Shown piece by piece: positions 16,437 through 27,759 of a DNA stretch of 64,000 nt. Location: the NCBI GenBank assembly GCA_027620495.1, contig JAQCEA010000012.1, positions 1-64,000 of the forward strand, in the 5' to 3' direction. A program made the translations under genes and the position numbers. Origin of the DNA: Pseudomonadota bacterium. GTDB lineage: Bacteria; Pseudomonadota; Alphaproteobacteria; Puniceispirillales; Puniceispirillaceae. A model generated the notes under the pieces. The model was given only the letters and a program-made list of their open reading frames with translations. It searched no databases and was not told where the DNA came from. Numbering within the stretch: position 1 is the first letter of the stretch; every line of letters starts with the position of its first letter.

Positions 16437-18605
16437 ATGAGCAATACAACATCTCATGGCGGTCTGACGATTGCGACGGAACTTTACAATTTTGTAAATG
16501 ACGATCTTTTGCGCGGCGCGCCAATCACCGCCCAGGCATTTTGGGACGGGTTTGATGCCGCGGTGCATCGGTTGGCACCAAAGAACGCCGATTTGCTGGC
16601 ACAGCGCGGCCAATTGCAAAGACAAATTGACAGCTGGCTGAAAGACAATGCCAGCGGCGGTATTGATCAAAAAGACTATGAAGCCTTTTTGACAAAGATT
16701 GGCTATCTATGCCCAGAAGGGCCAGATTTTGCCATCGATACAGCCAATGTTGATGATGAAATTGCAACCATCGCCGGGCCCCAGCTTGTCGTGCCTGTCA
16801 CCAATGCGCGCTATGCATTAAATGCGGCGAATGCAAGATGGGGCAGTTTATATGACGCGCTCTATGGTACAGATGCCATTTCACAAGATGGCGGCGCAGA
16901 CCGCAGTGGGGGGTATAACCCGGTCCGCGGTGCCAAGGTCATTGCCTATGTTCGGGGCGTTTTAAATGATGCGGTGCCGCTGGCATCGGCAAATTGGGAT
17001 GATGTGACCGGCTTTTCGGTTGCAGATGGGATGTTACAAATCGCCACCAGTAACGGCACTGTTGGACTGGCAGATGCCAGCCAATTTGTAGGCTATACCG
17101 GTGCGCCCACAACCCCGAATTCGGTTATTCTGATCAATAACGGCCTGCATTTTGAAATTATTGTCGATGACAGCGGTGCGATAGGCAGTGCAGATAACGC
17201 CCATATTAATGACGTGCTGGCCGAATCTGCATTGACCAGCATCATTGATCTGGAAGATTCGATTGCCGCGGTTGATGCAGAAGACAAAATTTTGGCCTAT
17301 CGCAACTGGCTGGAATTGATGCGTGGCACCTTGACCGAAACATTTGAAAAAGGCGGAAAATCACTCACTCGCAAGCTTAATGGTGACAAGCCCTATACAG
17401 CCGTAGACGGCCAGCAAAAGCAATTGCGGGGGCGGGCCTTGATGCTGGTGCGCAATGTTGGGCATCTGATGTCAAACCCAGCCATCACCCTGTCAAATGG
17501 CGCCGAAATCCCCGAAGGTATCATGGATGCCTTTATGACTGTTGCTGGTGCGCTCCCCGATTTTGCCGATAAGCGCAATTCGCTGACCGGATCAATTTAT
17601 ATCGTCAAACCAAAACTGCATGGGCCAGAAGAAGTCGCCTTTGCTGTCGAGATTTTTGAAGTGGTCGAAGACCTGTTTAAACTGGCCAAGAACACCATCA
17701 AAATTGGCATTATGGATGAAGAACGTCGCACCACGGTCAATTTGAAAGAATGTATCCGCGCCGCAAAATCGCGGGTTGCCTTTATCAATACTGGCTTCCT
17801 TGATCGCACCGGCGATGAAATCCATACATCTATGGATGCTGGGGCGATGATCCGAAAAGGTGATATGAAAGCGTCCACATGGATTGGGGCGTATGAAGAC
17901 TGGAATGTCGATATCGGGTTGGCTTGCGGCTTTGGCGGCCGCGCCCAAATTGGTAAAGGCATGTGGGCCATGCCAGATATGATGGCCGCCATGATTGAAC
18001 AGAAAATTGGCCATCCAAAAGCGGGTGCCAATACCGCTTGGGTGCCATCACCAACCGCGGCAACATTGCATGCGTTGCATTATCACAAGGTTGATGTTTT
18101 TGCCCGCCAAGCCGAATTGGCCAGCCGCACCCGCGCCAATCGCAGTGATGTGTTGACTGTGCCAGTCGCCAGCCGTCCAAACTGGAATGATGAAGATATC
18201 CGCGCCGAATTGCGCAACAATGCACAAGGCATTCTTGGCTATGTGGTACGCTGGATTGATCAGGGTGTTGGCTGTTCAAAAGTGCCAGATATCCACGATA
18301 TTGGACTGATGGAAGACCGGGCCACATTGCGTATTTCATCACAACATATCGCCAACTGGTTGTACCATGGCGTATGTGATGAAGCCCTCGTTATGGATGT
18401 GATGAAGGAAATGGCCGCGGTTGTTGATCTGCAAAATAGCGGTGATCCCGCCTATCAGCAAATGGCAGGCCGGTTTGACGAATCGATTGCGTTTAAGGCG
18501 GCATGTGATCTTGTCTTTAAGGGCCGCGAACAGCCATCAGGCTATACCGAACCGATTCTGCATGCCCGGCGTCTGGAAAAAAAGGCCGAAGATCAAGCCG
18601 CCTAA
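16437..18605 (+). CDS. glcB: Malate synthase G
   Basis: A 722-aa monomeric malate synthase, the normal length for the G isoform, condensing glyoxylate with acetyl-CoA in the glyoxylate shunt. Recognisable segments are [17 protein letters not shown], the metal-site region [15 protein letters not shown], the catalytic-loop text [17 protein letters not shown], and [19 protein letters not shown] followed by [18 protein letters not shown]. No isocitrate lyase is in the window. In marine alphaproteobacteria this enzyme can also serve glycolate and glycine use. The 100-bp leader has no recognisable riboswitch core (see rejected items). Confidence 0.97.
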   Translation: MSNTTSHGGLTIATELYNFVNDDLLRGAPITAQAFWDGFDAAVHRLAPKNADLLAQRGQLQRQIDSWLKDNASGGIDQKDYEAFLTKIGYLCPEGPDFAIDTANVDDEIATIAGPQLVVPVTNARYALNAANARWGSLYDALYGTDAISQDGGADRSGGYNPVRGAKVIAYVRGVLNDAVPLASANWDDVTGFSVADGMLQIATSNGTVGLADASQFVGYTGAPTTPNSVILINNGLHFEIIVDDSGAIGSADNAHINDVLAESALTSIIDLEDSIAAVDAEDKILAYRNWLELMRGTLTETFEKGGKSLTRKLNGDKPYTAVDGQQKQLRGRALMLVRNVGHLMSNPAITLSNGAEIPEGIMDAFMTVAGALPDFADKRNSLTGSIYIVKPKLHGPEEVAFAVEIFEVVEDLFKLAKNTIKIGIMDEERRTTVNLKECIRAAKSRVAFINTGFLDRTGDEIHTSMDAGAMIRKGDMKASTWIGAYEDWNVDIGLACGFGGRAQIGKGMWAMPDMMAAMIEQKIGHPKAGANTAWVPSPTAATLHALHYHKVDVFARQAELASRTRANRSDVLTVPVASRPNWNDEDIRAELRNNAQGILGYVVRWIDQGVGCSKVPDIHDIGLMEDRATLRISSQHIANWLYHGVCDEALVMDVMKEMAAVVDLQNSGDPAYQQMAGRFDESIAFKAACDLVFKGREQPSGYTEPILHARRLEKKAEDQAA

Positions 18606-18627
18606 TTCCCGCCTAACAAGGCCGATT

Positions 18628-20074
<1,447 letters not shown>

Positions 20075-20731
20075 CTAGTGATGATCAGCGTTGGGGCTAG
20101 CGGTTTCCGCCAGCCGTTTTATTGGTGCAAAACTTCGGCGGTGATGCGGGGATATGCCATATTTTGCCAGTGCTTGTTGATGCTGGCGGGTGCCATAGCC
20201 GTTATTTTGGCGCCACCCATAGGCTGGCCAATCTATATCGAGGGCCTGCATAATCAGATCACGGCTGTGTTTGGCGATGATTGACGCCCCGGCAATTGAT
20301 AATGACCGGCTGTCACCACGAATGACCGCTGTGCTGGCACAAGGCATCTTTTCTGGCAACAACGGGCCATCGATAAGGGCATGGGCTGGCCCATTAATGC
20401 CAGCCACGGCCATTTGTTCGATCACCCCGGCGGCGGCCTCGGCCATTGCCATCAATGTTGTCTTTACAACGCCATACTGGTCAATATCGTCGACATCTTT
20501 AGAAATCGTACAGCTTAGATGCGGCGACATCTGCAAAATATCGGCAAGGCTGGCCCGCCGAAGTGGTTTGATCTTTTTTGAATCATTAATATCATTTGGC
20601 AACTGATCATAGGCATCGGGATTGAACCATAATGCGGTAATTGTTACCGGCCCCGCCCAAGGGCCGCGGCCAGCCTCATCAATGCCAATAACATGGCCGT
20701 CACAGCTTGTTTCAAGCGATAAATCGGGCAT
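20075..20731 (-). CDS. rnhB: Ribonuclease HII
   Basis: A 218-aa type 2 RNase H, removing RNA from RNA/DNA hybrids and single misincorporated ribonucleotides. Motifs: IGIDEAGRGPWAGPV with the first Asp-Glu pair, NDSKKI for the second conserved block, and SIAGASIIAKHSRD for the third. Length is typical. The ATG overlaps the TAA of moaB by one base (TAATG), indicating coupling, and ccrM follows downstream on the same strand. Confidence 0.95.
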   Translation of the reverse strand: MPDLSLETSCDGHVIGIDEAGRGPWAGPVTITALWFNPDAYDQLPNDINDSKKIKPLRRASLADILQMSPHLSCTISKDVDDIDQYGVVKTTLMAMAEAAAGVIEQMAVAGINGPAHALIDGPLLPEKMPCASTAVIRGDSRSLSIAGASIIAKHSRDLIMQALDIDWPAYGWRQNNGYGTRQHQQALAKYGISPHHRRSFAPIKRLAETASPNADHH

Positions 20732-21291
20732 TATCCGCCGCGGCGCACGGTTGCAGATTCGCTTAGACGCGGCATAATTTCAACAAAATTACAGGGACGG
20801 TGACGGATATCGAACTGATAGCGCAAGATTTCATCCCACGCATCACGGCAGGCAGATGGTGACCCCGGCAGGGCAAATAAATAGGTGCCGCCAGCAACCC
20901 CCGCAACCGCCCGTGACTGAATCGTCGAGGTGCCAATTTTTTGAAATGAAATATAGCGGAACAATTCACCAAACCCCTCTATTTCCTTTTCAAAAATAGA
21001 TCGGAACGCCTCTGGCGTGCCATCGCGTCCGGTCAGGCCAGTGCCGCCTGTTGCAATCACCACATCGATTGCCTCTGTCTGTACCCATGCGGTGACAACT
21101 GATGTAATAGCATCAAAATCATCTGTTACAATGCGGCGATCGGCCAGATGATGGCCATCTTCGGCCACACGTCCGGCCAACAAATCGCCAGATTTATCAT
21201 CTTCTATACGGCGCGAGTCGGACACAGTTAAAATCGCAATATTCACCGCTACAAAGGGCACTGATTTATCAATACGTTTTTCATGATCCAT
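20731..21291 (-). CDS. moaB: Molybdenum cofactor biosynthesis protein B
   Basis: A protein of about 186 aa of the MoaB/MogA fold, which adenylylates molybdopterin or supports that step. The core has NIAILTVSDSRRIEDDKSGD, the MPT-binding VIATGGTGLTGRDGTPEAF and the C-terminal YLFALPGSPSACRDAWDEIL. I start at ATG 21291 (MDHEKRI), with AAAAGG about 10 nt before it; an upstream in-frame start at 21360 would overlap the lytic transglycosylase gene by 44 nt. Transcription runs slt, moaB, rnhB, ccrM on the minus strand. Confidence 0.93.
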   Translation of the reverse strand: MDHEKRIDKSVPFVAVNIAILTVSDSRRIEDDKSGDLLAGRVAEDGHHLADRRIVTDDFDAITSVVTAWVQTEAIDVVIATGGTGLTGRDGTPEAFRSIFEKEIEGFGELFRYISFQKIGTSTIQSRAVAGVAGGTYLFALPGSPSACRDAWDEILRYQFDIRHRPCNFVEIMPRLSESATVRRGG

Positions 21292-21316
21292 CGATCTATT
21301 GCCTTTTAAGCTATCG

Positions 21317-23065
21317 CTATTCTGTTGGTTTTGCTGTCGCCGCGCCGGGGACAAATACACCGCCTGAACCAGCCGCTAGGCTGGTCAAAGCAGGCGCTGT
21401 TTCATTAAACCTTAACCGATAAATGCCAAGATTCGATATGACATTTTTCACATAATACCGGGTCTCGCGGGCCGGCATTGATTCAACAAGCAAAAACGGG
21501 TCATCTTGATGGTCAACAGTGCGCAACCATTTCCGCAAATTGCCCGGCCCCCCATTATACGCCGCCAGCAACCGTACCAGAGATTTTTCGACCAACGGTT
21601 CATCCAGCAAATGATGCATATAGGTTTGCCCTAAATTTAGATTGACCTCTGGATCAAAAAGCTCATGCCGTTTGCGGCCCCGATAGCCCCGGTCTTTGGC
21701 AATGAAAGAGGCCGTTGCCGGCATTAATTGCATCAAGCCTGCCGCCTTGGCCCGGCTTTTGGCACGAGGGTTAAATCCAGACTCCTGACGCGACACCGCC
21801 CAGACAAGCGCTTCATCAATGCTAAAATCGGTTTTGAATAGCGGATGCGGATAGAGCGCACCATACCAACTTTTGCCGGTCTCTTTGCGAATGATTTCAG
21901 CAATACGAAATGACAGACCCGCCATGCCCTGTTCAGCCGCCAGACGCATCGCGCTATGGTGAAATTCTGTGGGCATTTCCATCCACAAATAGCGTAATTC
22001 ACGTTCGGCTAAATGCGTTTTGCCTATTTGCAACAACGCAAACATACGCTGACCACCGGGGCGGGCGGCAAGCCATGGCAAAAATTTATCGTCAAATGGT
22101 GGCAAATCAAAAGACAGCGTTACCTTTTGGCCAAGGGCTTCGCGTGCCACAACGCCATAAAAGCTGTCAACTTCCTGCGCCGCGATGGTCAAATACTCAA
22201 CCGATTTAGACGCTGACCCAACACGCAATTCCGCACGGTGCGCCCAAAATGCCGCCGCACTGCGCCGCCCGGGGGATATATTTGGCAAATCAACAAGACT
22301 ACGGAAAAACTGCCCGGCCAATTCATGTTGCCCACTGCGCCATGCCGCCAAGCCGCCTGCCCAATAGCCAAGCCACGCATCTGTTTTGCCGACACCAATT
22401 GCATGACGGGCCTCGCGAATGGCTTTCGCATCAACGCCAAAAATAAAATAGGCATGGGCAATTTCCGCGCGAAGCTGGCCTTCTTCAGCCTTTGTCAAAT
22501 ACCGCTTGTTATCTGGATTTTTCAGCACATCAAGCGCGCCTGACGGCCAGCCCCGGCGGATGGCCCGGCGCACCAGCCGGGCTACATTGGCGGTGCGTGA
22601 TGGCGCGGCGCGGCCGGCCCTGTCTAACGGAATTTGCGGCAGATATCCATAGAGGCCAGCATGCCCATAACCATTTAAATAGCCGGGTTTCGGGCTTTTT
22701 GGATCTTTCGTATTTTTTGGTTTGCGGCGCTTGGCCAGCCAATAAATACGGCTGGCATCAGGATGATCATAATAAAGCTTCAGCCAGGCAGACAATTCAG
22801 CATAGCTTGAACGCCACGCTGTGGGGTGCAAATAGCGCTGGGACAAAAGATGCCCCATTAACAGCGGGGTTTCCAGACGCCCCATTTCGCGCGTGGCTTG
22901 TTTCATATTGCCTTGCTGTTGCAAATCAAAAAGCCGTAAATATTGCGCCGCGTCAAATTCGGATAAGGGGGCCGGCAACATAGCATTGGCCGATAGCGGC
23001 ATGACCAGCATAATCTGGGCCAGCGCCAAAATCAAAAACCGCCGCACGATGCGCTCTAGGCCCAT
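21317..23065 (-). CDS. slt: Soluble lytic murein transglycosylase
   Basis: A protein of about 582 aa made of a signal peptide, a long alpha-helical superhelical domain (Slt70 U-domain type, repeats around residues 60-400) and a C-terminal SLT catalytic domain. The catalytic Glu is in ALVWAVSRQESGFNP, followed by AAGLMQLMPATA and LAAYNGGPGN, which define the goose-lysozyme-like fold. It cleaves peptidoglycan glycan strands in the periplasm to 1,6-anhydro products. I prefer the ATG at 23065, which places the hydrophobic signal (FLILALAQIMLVMPLSANA) close to the N-terminus; an ATG at 23119 is possible. With mltA missing from its usual site, this is the only lytic transglycosylase in the window. 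Confidence 0.92.
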   Translation of the reverse strand: MGLERIVRRFLILALAQIMLVMPLSANAMLPAPLSEFDAAQYLRLFDLQQQGNMKQATREMGRLETPLLMGHLLSQRYLHPTAWRSSYAELSAWLKLYYDHPDASRIYWLAKRRKPKNTKDPKSPKPGYLNGYGHAGLYGYLPQIPLDRAGRAAPSRTANVARLVRRAIRRGWPSGALDVLKNPDNKRYLTKAEEGQLRAEIAHAYFIFGVDAKAIREARHAIGVGKTDAWLGYWAGGLAAWRSGQHELAGQFFRSLVDLPNISPGRRSAAAFWAHRAELRVGSASKSVEYLTIAAQEVDSFYGVVAREALGQKVTLSFDLPPFDDKFLPWLAARPGGQRMFALLQIGKTHLAERELRYLWMEMPTEFHHSAMRLAAEQGMAGLSFRIAEIIRKETGKSWYGALYPHPLFKTDFSIDEALVWAVSRQESGFNPRAKSRAKAAGLMQLMPATASFIAKDRGYRGRKRHELFDPEVNLNLGQTYMHHLLDEPLVEKSLVRLLAAYNGGPGNLRKWLRTVDHQDDPFLLVESMPARETRYYVKNVISNLGIYRLRFNETAPALTSLAAGSGGVFVPGAATAKPTE

Positions 23066-23228
23066 GGGGGATTTAGACGAGACAACGGCTGAGGGCCGAG
23101 GTGAAATGCTGAATGTCATACTGCTTTATCCGCTATCACTATTTCGCTGCCTGCGCGTCGGCTTTCCGTTCAATTTGGTACCCGGCCAAGCGGTGATATG
23201 CAATCATTTTGGACATCTTATACCAGTC

Positions 23229-24161
23229 CTATCCACTCGCTGGTGGCGTCTTATTGCCAAGCTGATTGCCAAGCCGGTGATACAGCCCGCACCAATCATC
23301 AAAGGCGAGGCGTTTTTGTGCGGGCGAGCGCATCAGATAAGCAGGATGCAAGCTTGCCATGGTTGGCCGCATCACACCATCGCCAAAATCTATATCTTGC
23401 CAGCGCCCCCGCAGCTTTAAAATATTATCGCCACTTTTTAATATGGTTTTGGCCGGTGTACCGCCAAGAATAACCACCAATTCAGGATTTGCTAACTGGA
23501 TATGACGATATAAAAATGGCAACAGCATGTCGGTTTCTTCGGCTGTTGCTGTGCGGTTGCCGGGGGGTCGCCATGGTAAAAAATTGGTCAAATACACGCC
23601 ACTGCGATCAAGGCCAATGCTGGCCAACATACGATCCAGAAACTGACCAACCGCCCCAACAAAAGGTACCCCCAGCCGGTCTTCATCGCGGCCGGGCGCC
23701 TCGCCAATAATCATTAGCCGCGCCCCGGCATTGCCATCAGCAAAACAGATGTTGCTGGCTGTATGTTTCAGCGGGCAGCTATCAAGCTGACCGAGCGCGG
23801 CGGCTAAATCGGCTAAATTATCTATGTGATCAAGATGAGCCAGCTTTGGCGATTGCAGTTGAACCGGGGCCGGGGCGGGGCTGTCCAATGGGGCAGAGGA
23901 TTTTGTTACAGAATGCGTCGGCATGCTGTGAGATGGTGCACTCGCAGATGGCATGCTGGCAGATGGTGTGCTGACAGATGGTGTGCTGACAGATGGTGTG
24001 CTGACAGATGGTGGCGGGCTTGACCCAGAAATATCATGCAATAATAACGGGTCTTGGAGATCACGTGATGGCTTGTCCAGCACCGCCTCATCGGCCCCCA
24101 TTTCAACTTGCCAAGCCAGCATGGCGATCAGCTGATCTTGTGTTAACTGTTGCGGTATCAT
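23229..24161 (-). CDS. Uracil-DNA glycosylase, family 4-like, without the Fe-S cysteines
   Basis: A 310-aa protein. The C-terminal 200 residues are a UDG-superfamily domain with motif 1 GEAPGRDEDRLGVPFVG, the segment LPWRPPGNRTATAEE, and motif 2 MASLHPAYLMRSP. Family 4 enzymes bind a 4Fe-4S cluster through four cysteines. Here only one cysteine is in a similar place (DSCPLKHTASN) and the later pair is missing, so no cluster is expected; alphaproteobacterial members often look like this. The N-terminal 100 residues are a helix followed by a Ser/Pro/Thr linker of seven pentapeptides (TPSVS-like), encoded by a 15-bp DNA repeat. The protein acts on uracil in DNA or a related lesion. Confidence 0.86.
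   Translation of the reverse strand: MIPQQLTQDQLIAMLAWQVEMGADEAVLDKPSRDLQDPLLLHDISGSSPPPSVSTPSVSTPSVSTPSASMPSASAPSHSMPTHSVTKSSAPLDSPAPAPVQLQSPKLAHLDHIDNLADLAAALGQLDSCPLKHTASNICFADGNAGARLMIIGEAPGRDEDRLGVPFVGAVGQFLDRMLASIGLDRSGVYLTNFLPWRPPGNRTATAEETDMLLPFLYRHIQLANPELVVILGGTPAKTILKSGDNILKLRGRWQDIDFGDGVMRPTMASLHPAYLMRSPAQKRLAFDDWCGLYHRLGNQLGNKTPPASG
23911..24015 (-). repeat. 15-bp in-frame tandem repeat in the udg linker
   Basis: Seven imperfect copies of a 15-bp unit (plus strand CTGACAGATGGTGTG). Copies at 23971-23985 and 23986-24000 are identical, the flanking ones differ at 1-4 positions, and the outermost one is more degenerate. On the coding strand they give the pentapeptides TPSVS, TPSVS, TPSVS, TPSAS, MPSAS, APSHS, MPTHS. 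Copy-number change would keep the frame. Confidence 0.85.
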
Positions 24162-24310
24162 ACAAAAATCCGTCGAATTTTGGGGGGTCTTGGACTATTT
24201 CACTGATCAAACTAATGGTCGCATGACAGGGAAAATTTAGCAATTATCTTGAAGCTTAAATCAAGGCTGAATATGGTGCGTTAGAGGAAAAATATTTTCC
24301 AGACAGAACC

Positions 24311-24378
24311 AGCCGGATCAGCACATAAGCCGGATCAGCACATAAGCCGGACCAGCACATAAGCCGGACCAACACATA
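24311..24378 (+). repeat. Four 17-bp tandem repeats just upstream of ETF-QO
   Basis: Four directly adjoining copies of AGCCGGATCAGCACATA. The first two (24311-24327, 24328-24344) are identical, the third differs at one base and the fourth at two. The array ends 2 nt before the Shine-Dalgarno AAGGTG (24381-24386) of the ETF-QO gene, so it lies in the leader or core promoter. A 17-bp period is not frame-keeping, consistent with non-coding DNA. Confidence 0.9.
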
Positions 24379-24394
24379 AGAAGGTGAAAGAACA

Positions 24395-26029
24395 ATGGAA
24401 CGCGAAGTAATGGAATTTGATGTTGTTGTGGTTGGTGGCGGGCCGTCCGGGTTATCTGCCGCCATCCGCTTAAAACAACTTGCCGCCGAGGCTGGCCGCG
24501 ACATTGAAGTCTGTCTGATAGAAAAAGGCAGTGAGGTGGGCGCGCATATTTTGTCTGGCGCTGTTCTGGAACCGCGAAGCCTGAATGAACTGATCCCTGA
24601 TTGGCAAGACCGCAACGCGCCGCTTGATACGCCGGTGACCGCTGATAAATTTATGTTCCTGACAGAATCATCAGCCATCCGCATGCCAACACCGCCAAGC
24701 ATGAATAACCACGGCAATTACATCATATCGCTTGGTAATTTTTGTCGTTGGCTTGGTGAACAGGCCGAGGCGCTTGGCGTTGAGATCTATCCGGGCTTTC
24801 CAGCGGCCGAAGTGCTGTATGATGAAAATGGTGCGGTCAAAGGGATCGCCACCGGCGATATGGGCATTGGCAAGGATGGCCAGCCCACCGACAATTATAT
24901 GCGCGGCATGGAACTTCATGCCAAACAAACCATTTTTGCCGAAGGCTGTCGCGGCCATCTGACCAAAAGATTATTTGAAAAATTCGATCTTCGCGAAGGC
25001 AAAGACCCGCAAACATTTGCTATTGGAATCAAAGAATTATGGGATATTGATCCAGAAAAATCAAAACCGGGTCTGGCATGGCATTCGGTTGGCTGGCCAT
25101 TGGCAAGTGACACCTATGGCGGGTCATTTTTATATCATCTCAATGGCAATCAGGTGGCAGTTGGCTATGTGGTGGGGCTGGATTACAGCAACCCGCACCT
25201 TTCTCCTTTTGAAGAATTTCAGCGGTTTAAAACCCACCCGGCTGTACGTGATGTGTTTGAAGGTGGGCGGCGCGTGTCATATGGCGCGCGGGCGCTGAAT
25301 GAGGGCGGGTTTCAATCGGTGCCGAAATTGACATTTGCGGGCGGCTGTCTGGTGGGATGTACCGCCGGGTTTTTGAATGTGCCAAAAATCAAAGGCACAC
25401 ATACCGCGATGAAATCTGGCATGACCGCCGCCGAAGCCATTTTTGAATCGCTTGAGTCAATGCAAGCTGGGCATGAACCGGCAAGCTATGCCGATAAATT
25501 GCAAAATAGCTGGCTGTGGTCAGAATTATATAAAGTGCGCAATATCCGGCCTGGATTTGCCAAAGGATTATGGCTGGGATTGGCCCATGCGGCAGTTGAC
25601 ACCTATTTGTTTTTTGGCCGCGCCCCATGGACATTGCACCATCATGCCGACCATCTGGCACTCAAAAAAGCCAGTGAGGCGCCAAAAATTGCGTATCCAA
25701 AGCCAGATGGCGTGGTGAGTTTTGACCGCAATTCATCGGTGTTTCTGTCGGGTACCAATCATGAAGAAAACCAGCCAGCACATCTCACATTAAAAGACGC
25801 ATCGGTGCCAATCGCCCATAATTTGGCGCTATATGACGCGCCGGAACAGCGCTATTGCCCAGCTGGCGTTTATGAAATTGTACGCAATGACGATGGCAGT
25901 GACCCCCGATTGCAAATTAATGCGCAAAATTGTGTTCATTGCAAAACTTGTGATATCAAAGATCCAACGCAAAATATTGTGTGGGTCAGCCCAGAAGGTG
26001 GGGGCGGGCCAAACTATCCAAATATGTGA
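24395..26029 (+). CDS. Electron-transfer flavoprotein:ubiquinone oxidoreductase
   Basis: A 544-aa membrane-associated enzyme that passes electrons from electron-transfer flavoprotein to ubiquinone, linking acyl-CoA and amine dehydrogenases to respiration. The N-terminal FAD motif is [18 protein letters not shown]. The middle has the quinone-binding region and [24 protein letters not shown]. The C-terminal 4Fe-4S site has Cys513, Cys516 and Cys519 ([13 protein letters not shown]), with a fourth cysteine in RYCPAG. The tail [10 protein letters not shown] is family-typical. Translation begins at ATG 24395, 8 nt after AAGGTG. The preceding 17-bp repeats are unusual for such a housekeeping gene. 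Confidence 0.97.
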   Translation: MEREVMEFDVVVVGGGPSGLSAAIRLKQLAAEAGRDIEVCLIEKGSEVGAHILSGAVLEPRSLNELIPDWQDRNAPLDTPVTADKFMFLTESSAIRMPTPPSMNNHGNYIISLGNFCRWLGEQAEALGVEIYPGFPAAEVLYDENGAVKGIATGDMGIGKDGQPTDNYMRGMELHAKQTIFAEGCRGHLTKRLFEKFDLREGKDPQTFAIGIKELWDIDPEKSKPGLAWHSVGWPLASDTYGGSFLYHLNGNQVAVGYVVGLDYSNPHLSPFEEFQRFKTHPAVRDVFEGGRRVSYGARALNEGGFQSVPKLTFAGGCLVGCTAGFLNVPKIKGTHTAMKSGMTAAEAIFESLESMQAGHEPASYADKLQNSWLWSELYKVRNIRPGFAKGLWLGLAHAAVDTYLFFGRAPWTLHHHADHLALKKASEAPKIAYPKPDGVVSFDRNSSVFLSGTNHEENQPAHLTLKDASVPIAHNLALYDAPEQRYCPAGVYEIVRNDDGSDPRLQINAQNCVHCKTCDIKDPTQNIVWVSPEGGGGPNYPNM

Positions 26030-26036
26030 GGCCGTT

Positions 26037-27755
26037 TTGCAACAAAATAAGACAGACCACATCAGCCCGACTGGGCCTAGCGTATCGTGGTCTGTTTTGA
26101 TATGGCTGGCAATGTTTCTGGTACCAAGTGCCTGCCAAACACAGCAAGTCACATCAGATCATGTGGTCACATCCAACATAGCCGCCCCGGCCAGCATGCA
26201 TGCTGGCCATTTTTTGGCGGCACGACAGGCCACTTATTTCAATGACGTCACAGCCTCTGCCGATTTTTATCTGGCAGCGCTGCAACCTGATGAACGCAAC
26301 CCTGAATTATTACAACAAGGGTTTGTGACACAATATCGCAATGGCAATATTGATATGGCGGCGGCATTAGCGCGGCAGCTTGAAACCATAAACATCAAAG
26401 CGCCATTCACTGTTGAACCAGCCATTGCACAAGCCATTACCAATGCTGACTGGGACGCAGTGATTGTGTTGTCAGACCAGCTGGCCGAGGACATTACCGC
26501 AACGCCGCTGGCTGGTGTGATCAAATCATGGGCCCTTGTTGCGTCCGGTCAGGGCGATGCTGGTCTGGCACATCTTGCCGGGTCTGGCAAAATTCTGGCA
26601 CAGAACAACAATGATCTGCCATCATTTATACAGGTGCAATTGGCATTGATGGTCGAATATCTTGGCTATCAGGATGAAGCCATTGATATTGCTGGGCGTC
26701 TTGCCCGATCACCGACATTGCCAGCAAAATCAGCCCTGCAAACCGCCGGTATATTGGCCCGAGGAAAGCAAAAACAAATAGCCAATGCGCTATTGGACAA
26801 ACTGCCCTATAGTTTTGATCATGGGCAGATTGGCCCAGATCAACTTGCCCCACCCCGCACTGTGGCCAAATTTATTGCCAACGCGATTATCGATGCGGCA
26901 TTGGCCTATCGTGACCCGCAATTTATCAGCATGGTACCAGCGCGTTTGCAACTGGCGCTCTATCTTGACCCGACACATGATGCGGCGCGGTTTTTTCTGG
27001 CACAATCATGGTTTGAACTGGGCCAATTTGAACGCGCCAGATCGGTCCTAGCAAAAATTAACGAGGCCAGCATATGGGCGCTGCCTCGGCGATTGCTTCT
27101 CAATGACATTGATATTCGCACCGACAATATGAATACGGCCATAGCGCAGTTTAATGCCTATGTGATTGGGCGTCCAGACAATGGATATCTTCTCAAAGAA
27201 CTTGGCGATTTATATCGGCGCAACGAACAATATGCAAAGGCACGTGATAGCTATCTGCGGGCCATTGAAACAGGGTTCGATTCGGCGAATTTATATCGCA
27301 ATCTAGCCATATCGCACGAAAGGCTGGATGAAGATGAACAAGCAGAAATACATTTCAAAGCAGCCTTGGCACGTGACCCTGATGACCCTTTTACCCTTAA
27401 TTATCTTGGCTATTGGTGGGCAGAATCCGGGCGTCACCTCATCCAAGCCATCGAACTGATTGAACAAGCGGTGCGATTGCGGCCAGATAGCGGGTTTTTT
27501 GTCGACTCGCTTGGCTGGGTGCATTTTCAGCTTGGCAATTACCAGCTGGCTGTTGAATTTCTGGAAAAAGCCACGATGCTTGAACCTGAAGATGCGGTGA
27601 TCATTGCACATCTTGGCGATGCGTATTGGCAAACAAACCGCTATAACGAGGCAAAATATAAATGGCGCTATGCGGCACAAATAACCAAGGACAGCGCGCT
27701 ACAAGCTGAGCTGGAAAATAAGCTGGCATCTGGATTGCCAATGGCGGGGCAATGA
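26037..27755 (+). CDS. TPR-repeat lipoprotein
   Basis: A protein of about 572 aa with a hydrophobic N-terminal stretch (WSVLIWLAMFLVPSAC) whose cysteine could be lipidated, although Pro at -3 is unusual. It then carries many degenerate tetratricopeptide repeats, clearest in the C-terminal half: LLKELGDLYRRNEQYAKARDSYLRAIE, then YRNLAISHERLDEDEQAEIHFKAAL, then FTLNYLGYWWAESG. Such proteins scaffold envelope complexes; the exact role is unknown. I start at TTG 26037 with GAGG a few bases before it, 8 bp after the ETF-QO stop; an open frame extends further upstream but overlaps ETF-QO deeply. It ends 4 bp before ispE, so the three genes probably form one operon. Confidence 0.82.
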   Translation: MQQNKTDHISPTGPSVSWSVLIWLAMFLVPSACQTQQVTSDHVVTSNIAAPASMHAGHFLAARQATYFNDVTASADFYLAALQPDERNPELLQQGFVTQYRNGNIDMAAALARQLETINIKAPFTVEPAIAQAITNADWDAVIVLSDQLAEDITATPLAGVIKSWALVASGQGDAGLAHLAGSGKILAQNNNDLPSFIQVQLALMVEYLGYQDEAIDIAGRLARSPTLPAKSALQTAGILARGKQKQIANALLDKLPYSFDHGQIGPDQLAPPRTVAKFIANAIIDAALAYRDPQFISMVPARLQLALYLDPTHDAARFFLAQSWFELGQFERARSVLAKINEASIWALPRRLLLNDIDIRTDNMNTAIAQFNAYVIGRPDNGYLLKELGDLYRRNEQYAKARDSYLRAIETGFDSANLYRNLAISHERLDEDEQAEIHFKAALARDPDDPFTLNYLGYWWAESGRHLIQAIELIEQAVRLRPDSGFFVDSLGWVHFQLGNYQLAVEFLEKATMLEPEDAVIIAHLGDAYWQTNRYNEAKYKWRYAAQITKDSALQAELENKLASGLPMAGQ

Positions 27756-27759
27756 GCCG

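Noticed and set aside
17592-18342. Long antisense open frames (140-170 codons) inside malate synthase G
   Set aside because: Shadows of the GC-rich codon positions of glcB; no family resemblance.
22492-22983. A 163-codon open frame antisense to the lytic transglycosylase
   Set aside because: It lies wholly within a well-supported gene on the other strand and has no recognisable motifs or plausible ribosome binding site.
23911-24378. CRISPR array, because of two nearby repeat arrays
   Set aside because: Units are 15 and 17 bp and directly adjoining, with no spacers and no cas genes; these are ordinary tandem repeats.
25833-26036. Upstream extension of the TPR lipoprotein by 68 codons
   Set aside because: It would run through the end of the ETF-QO gene, and the lipoprotein-like signal begins only after the TTG at 26037.
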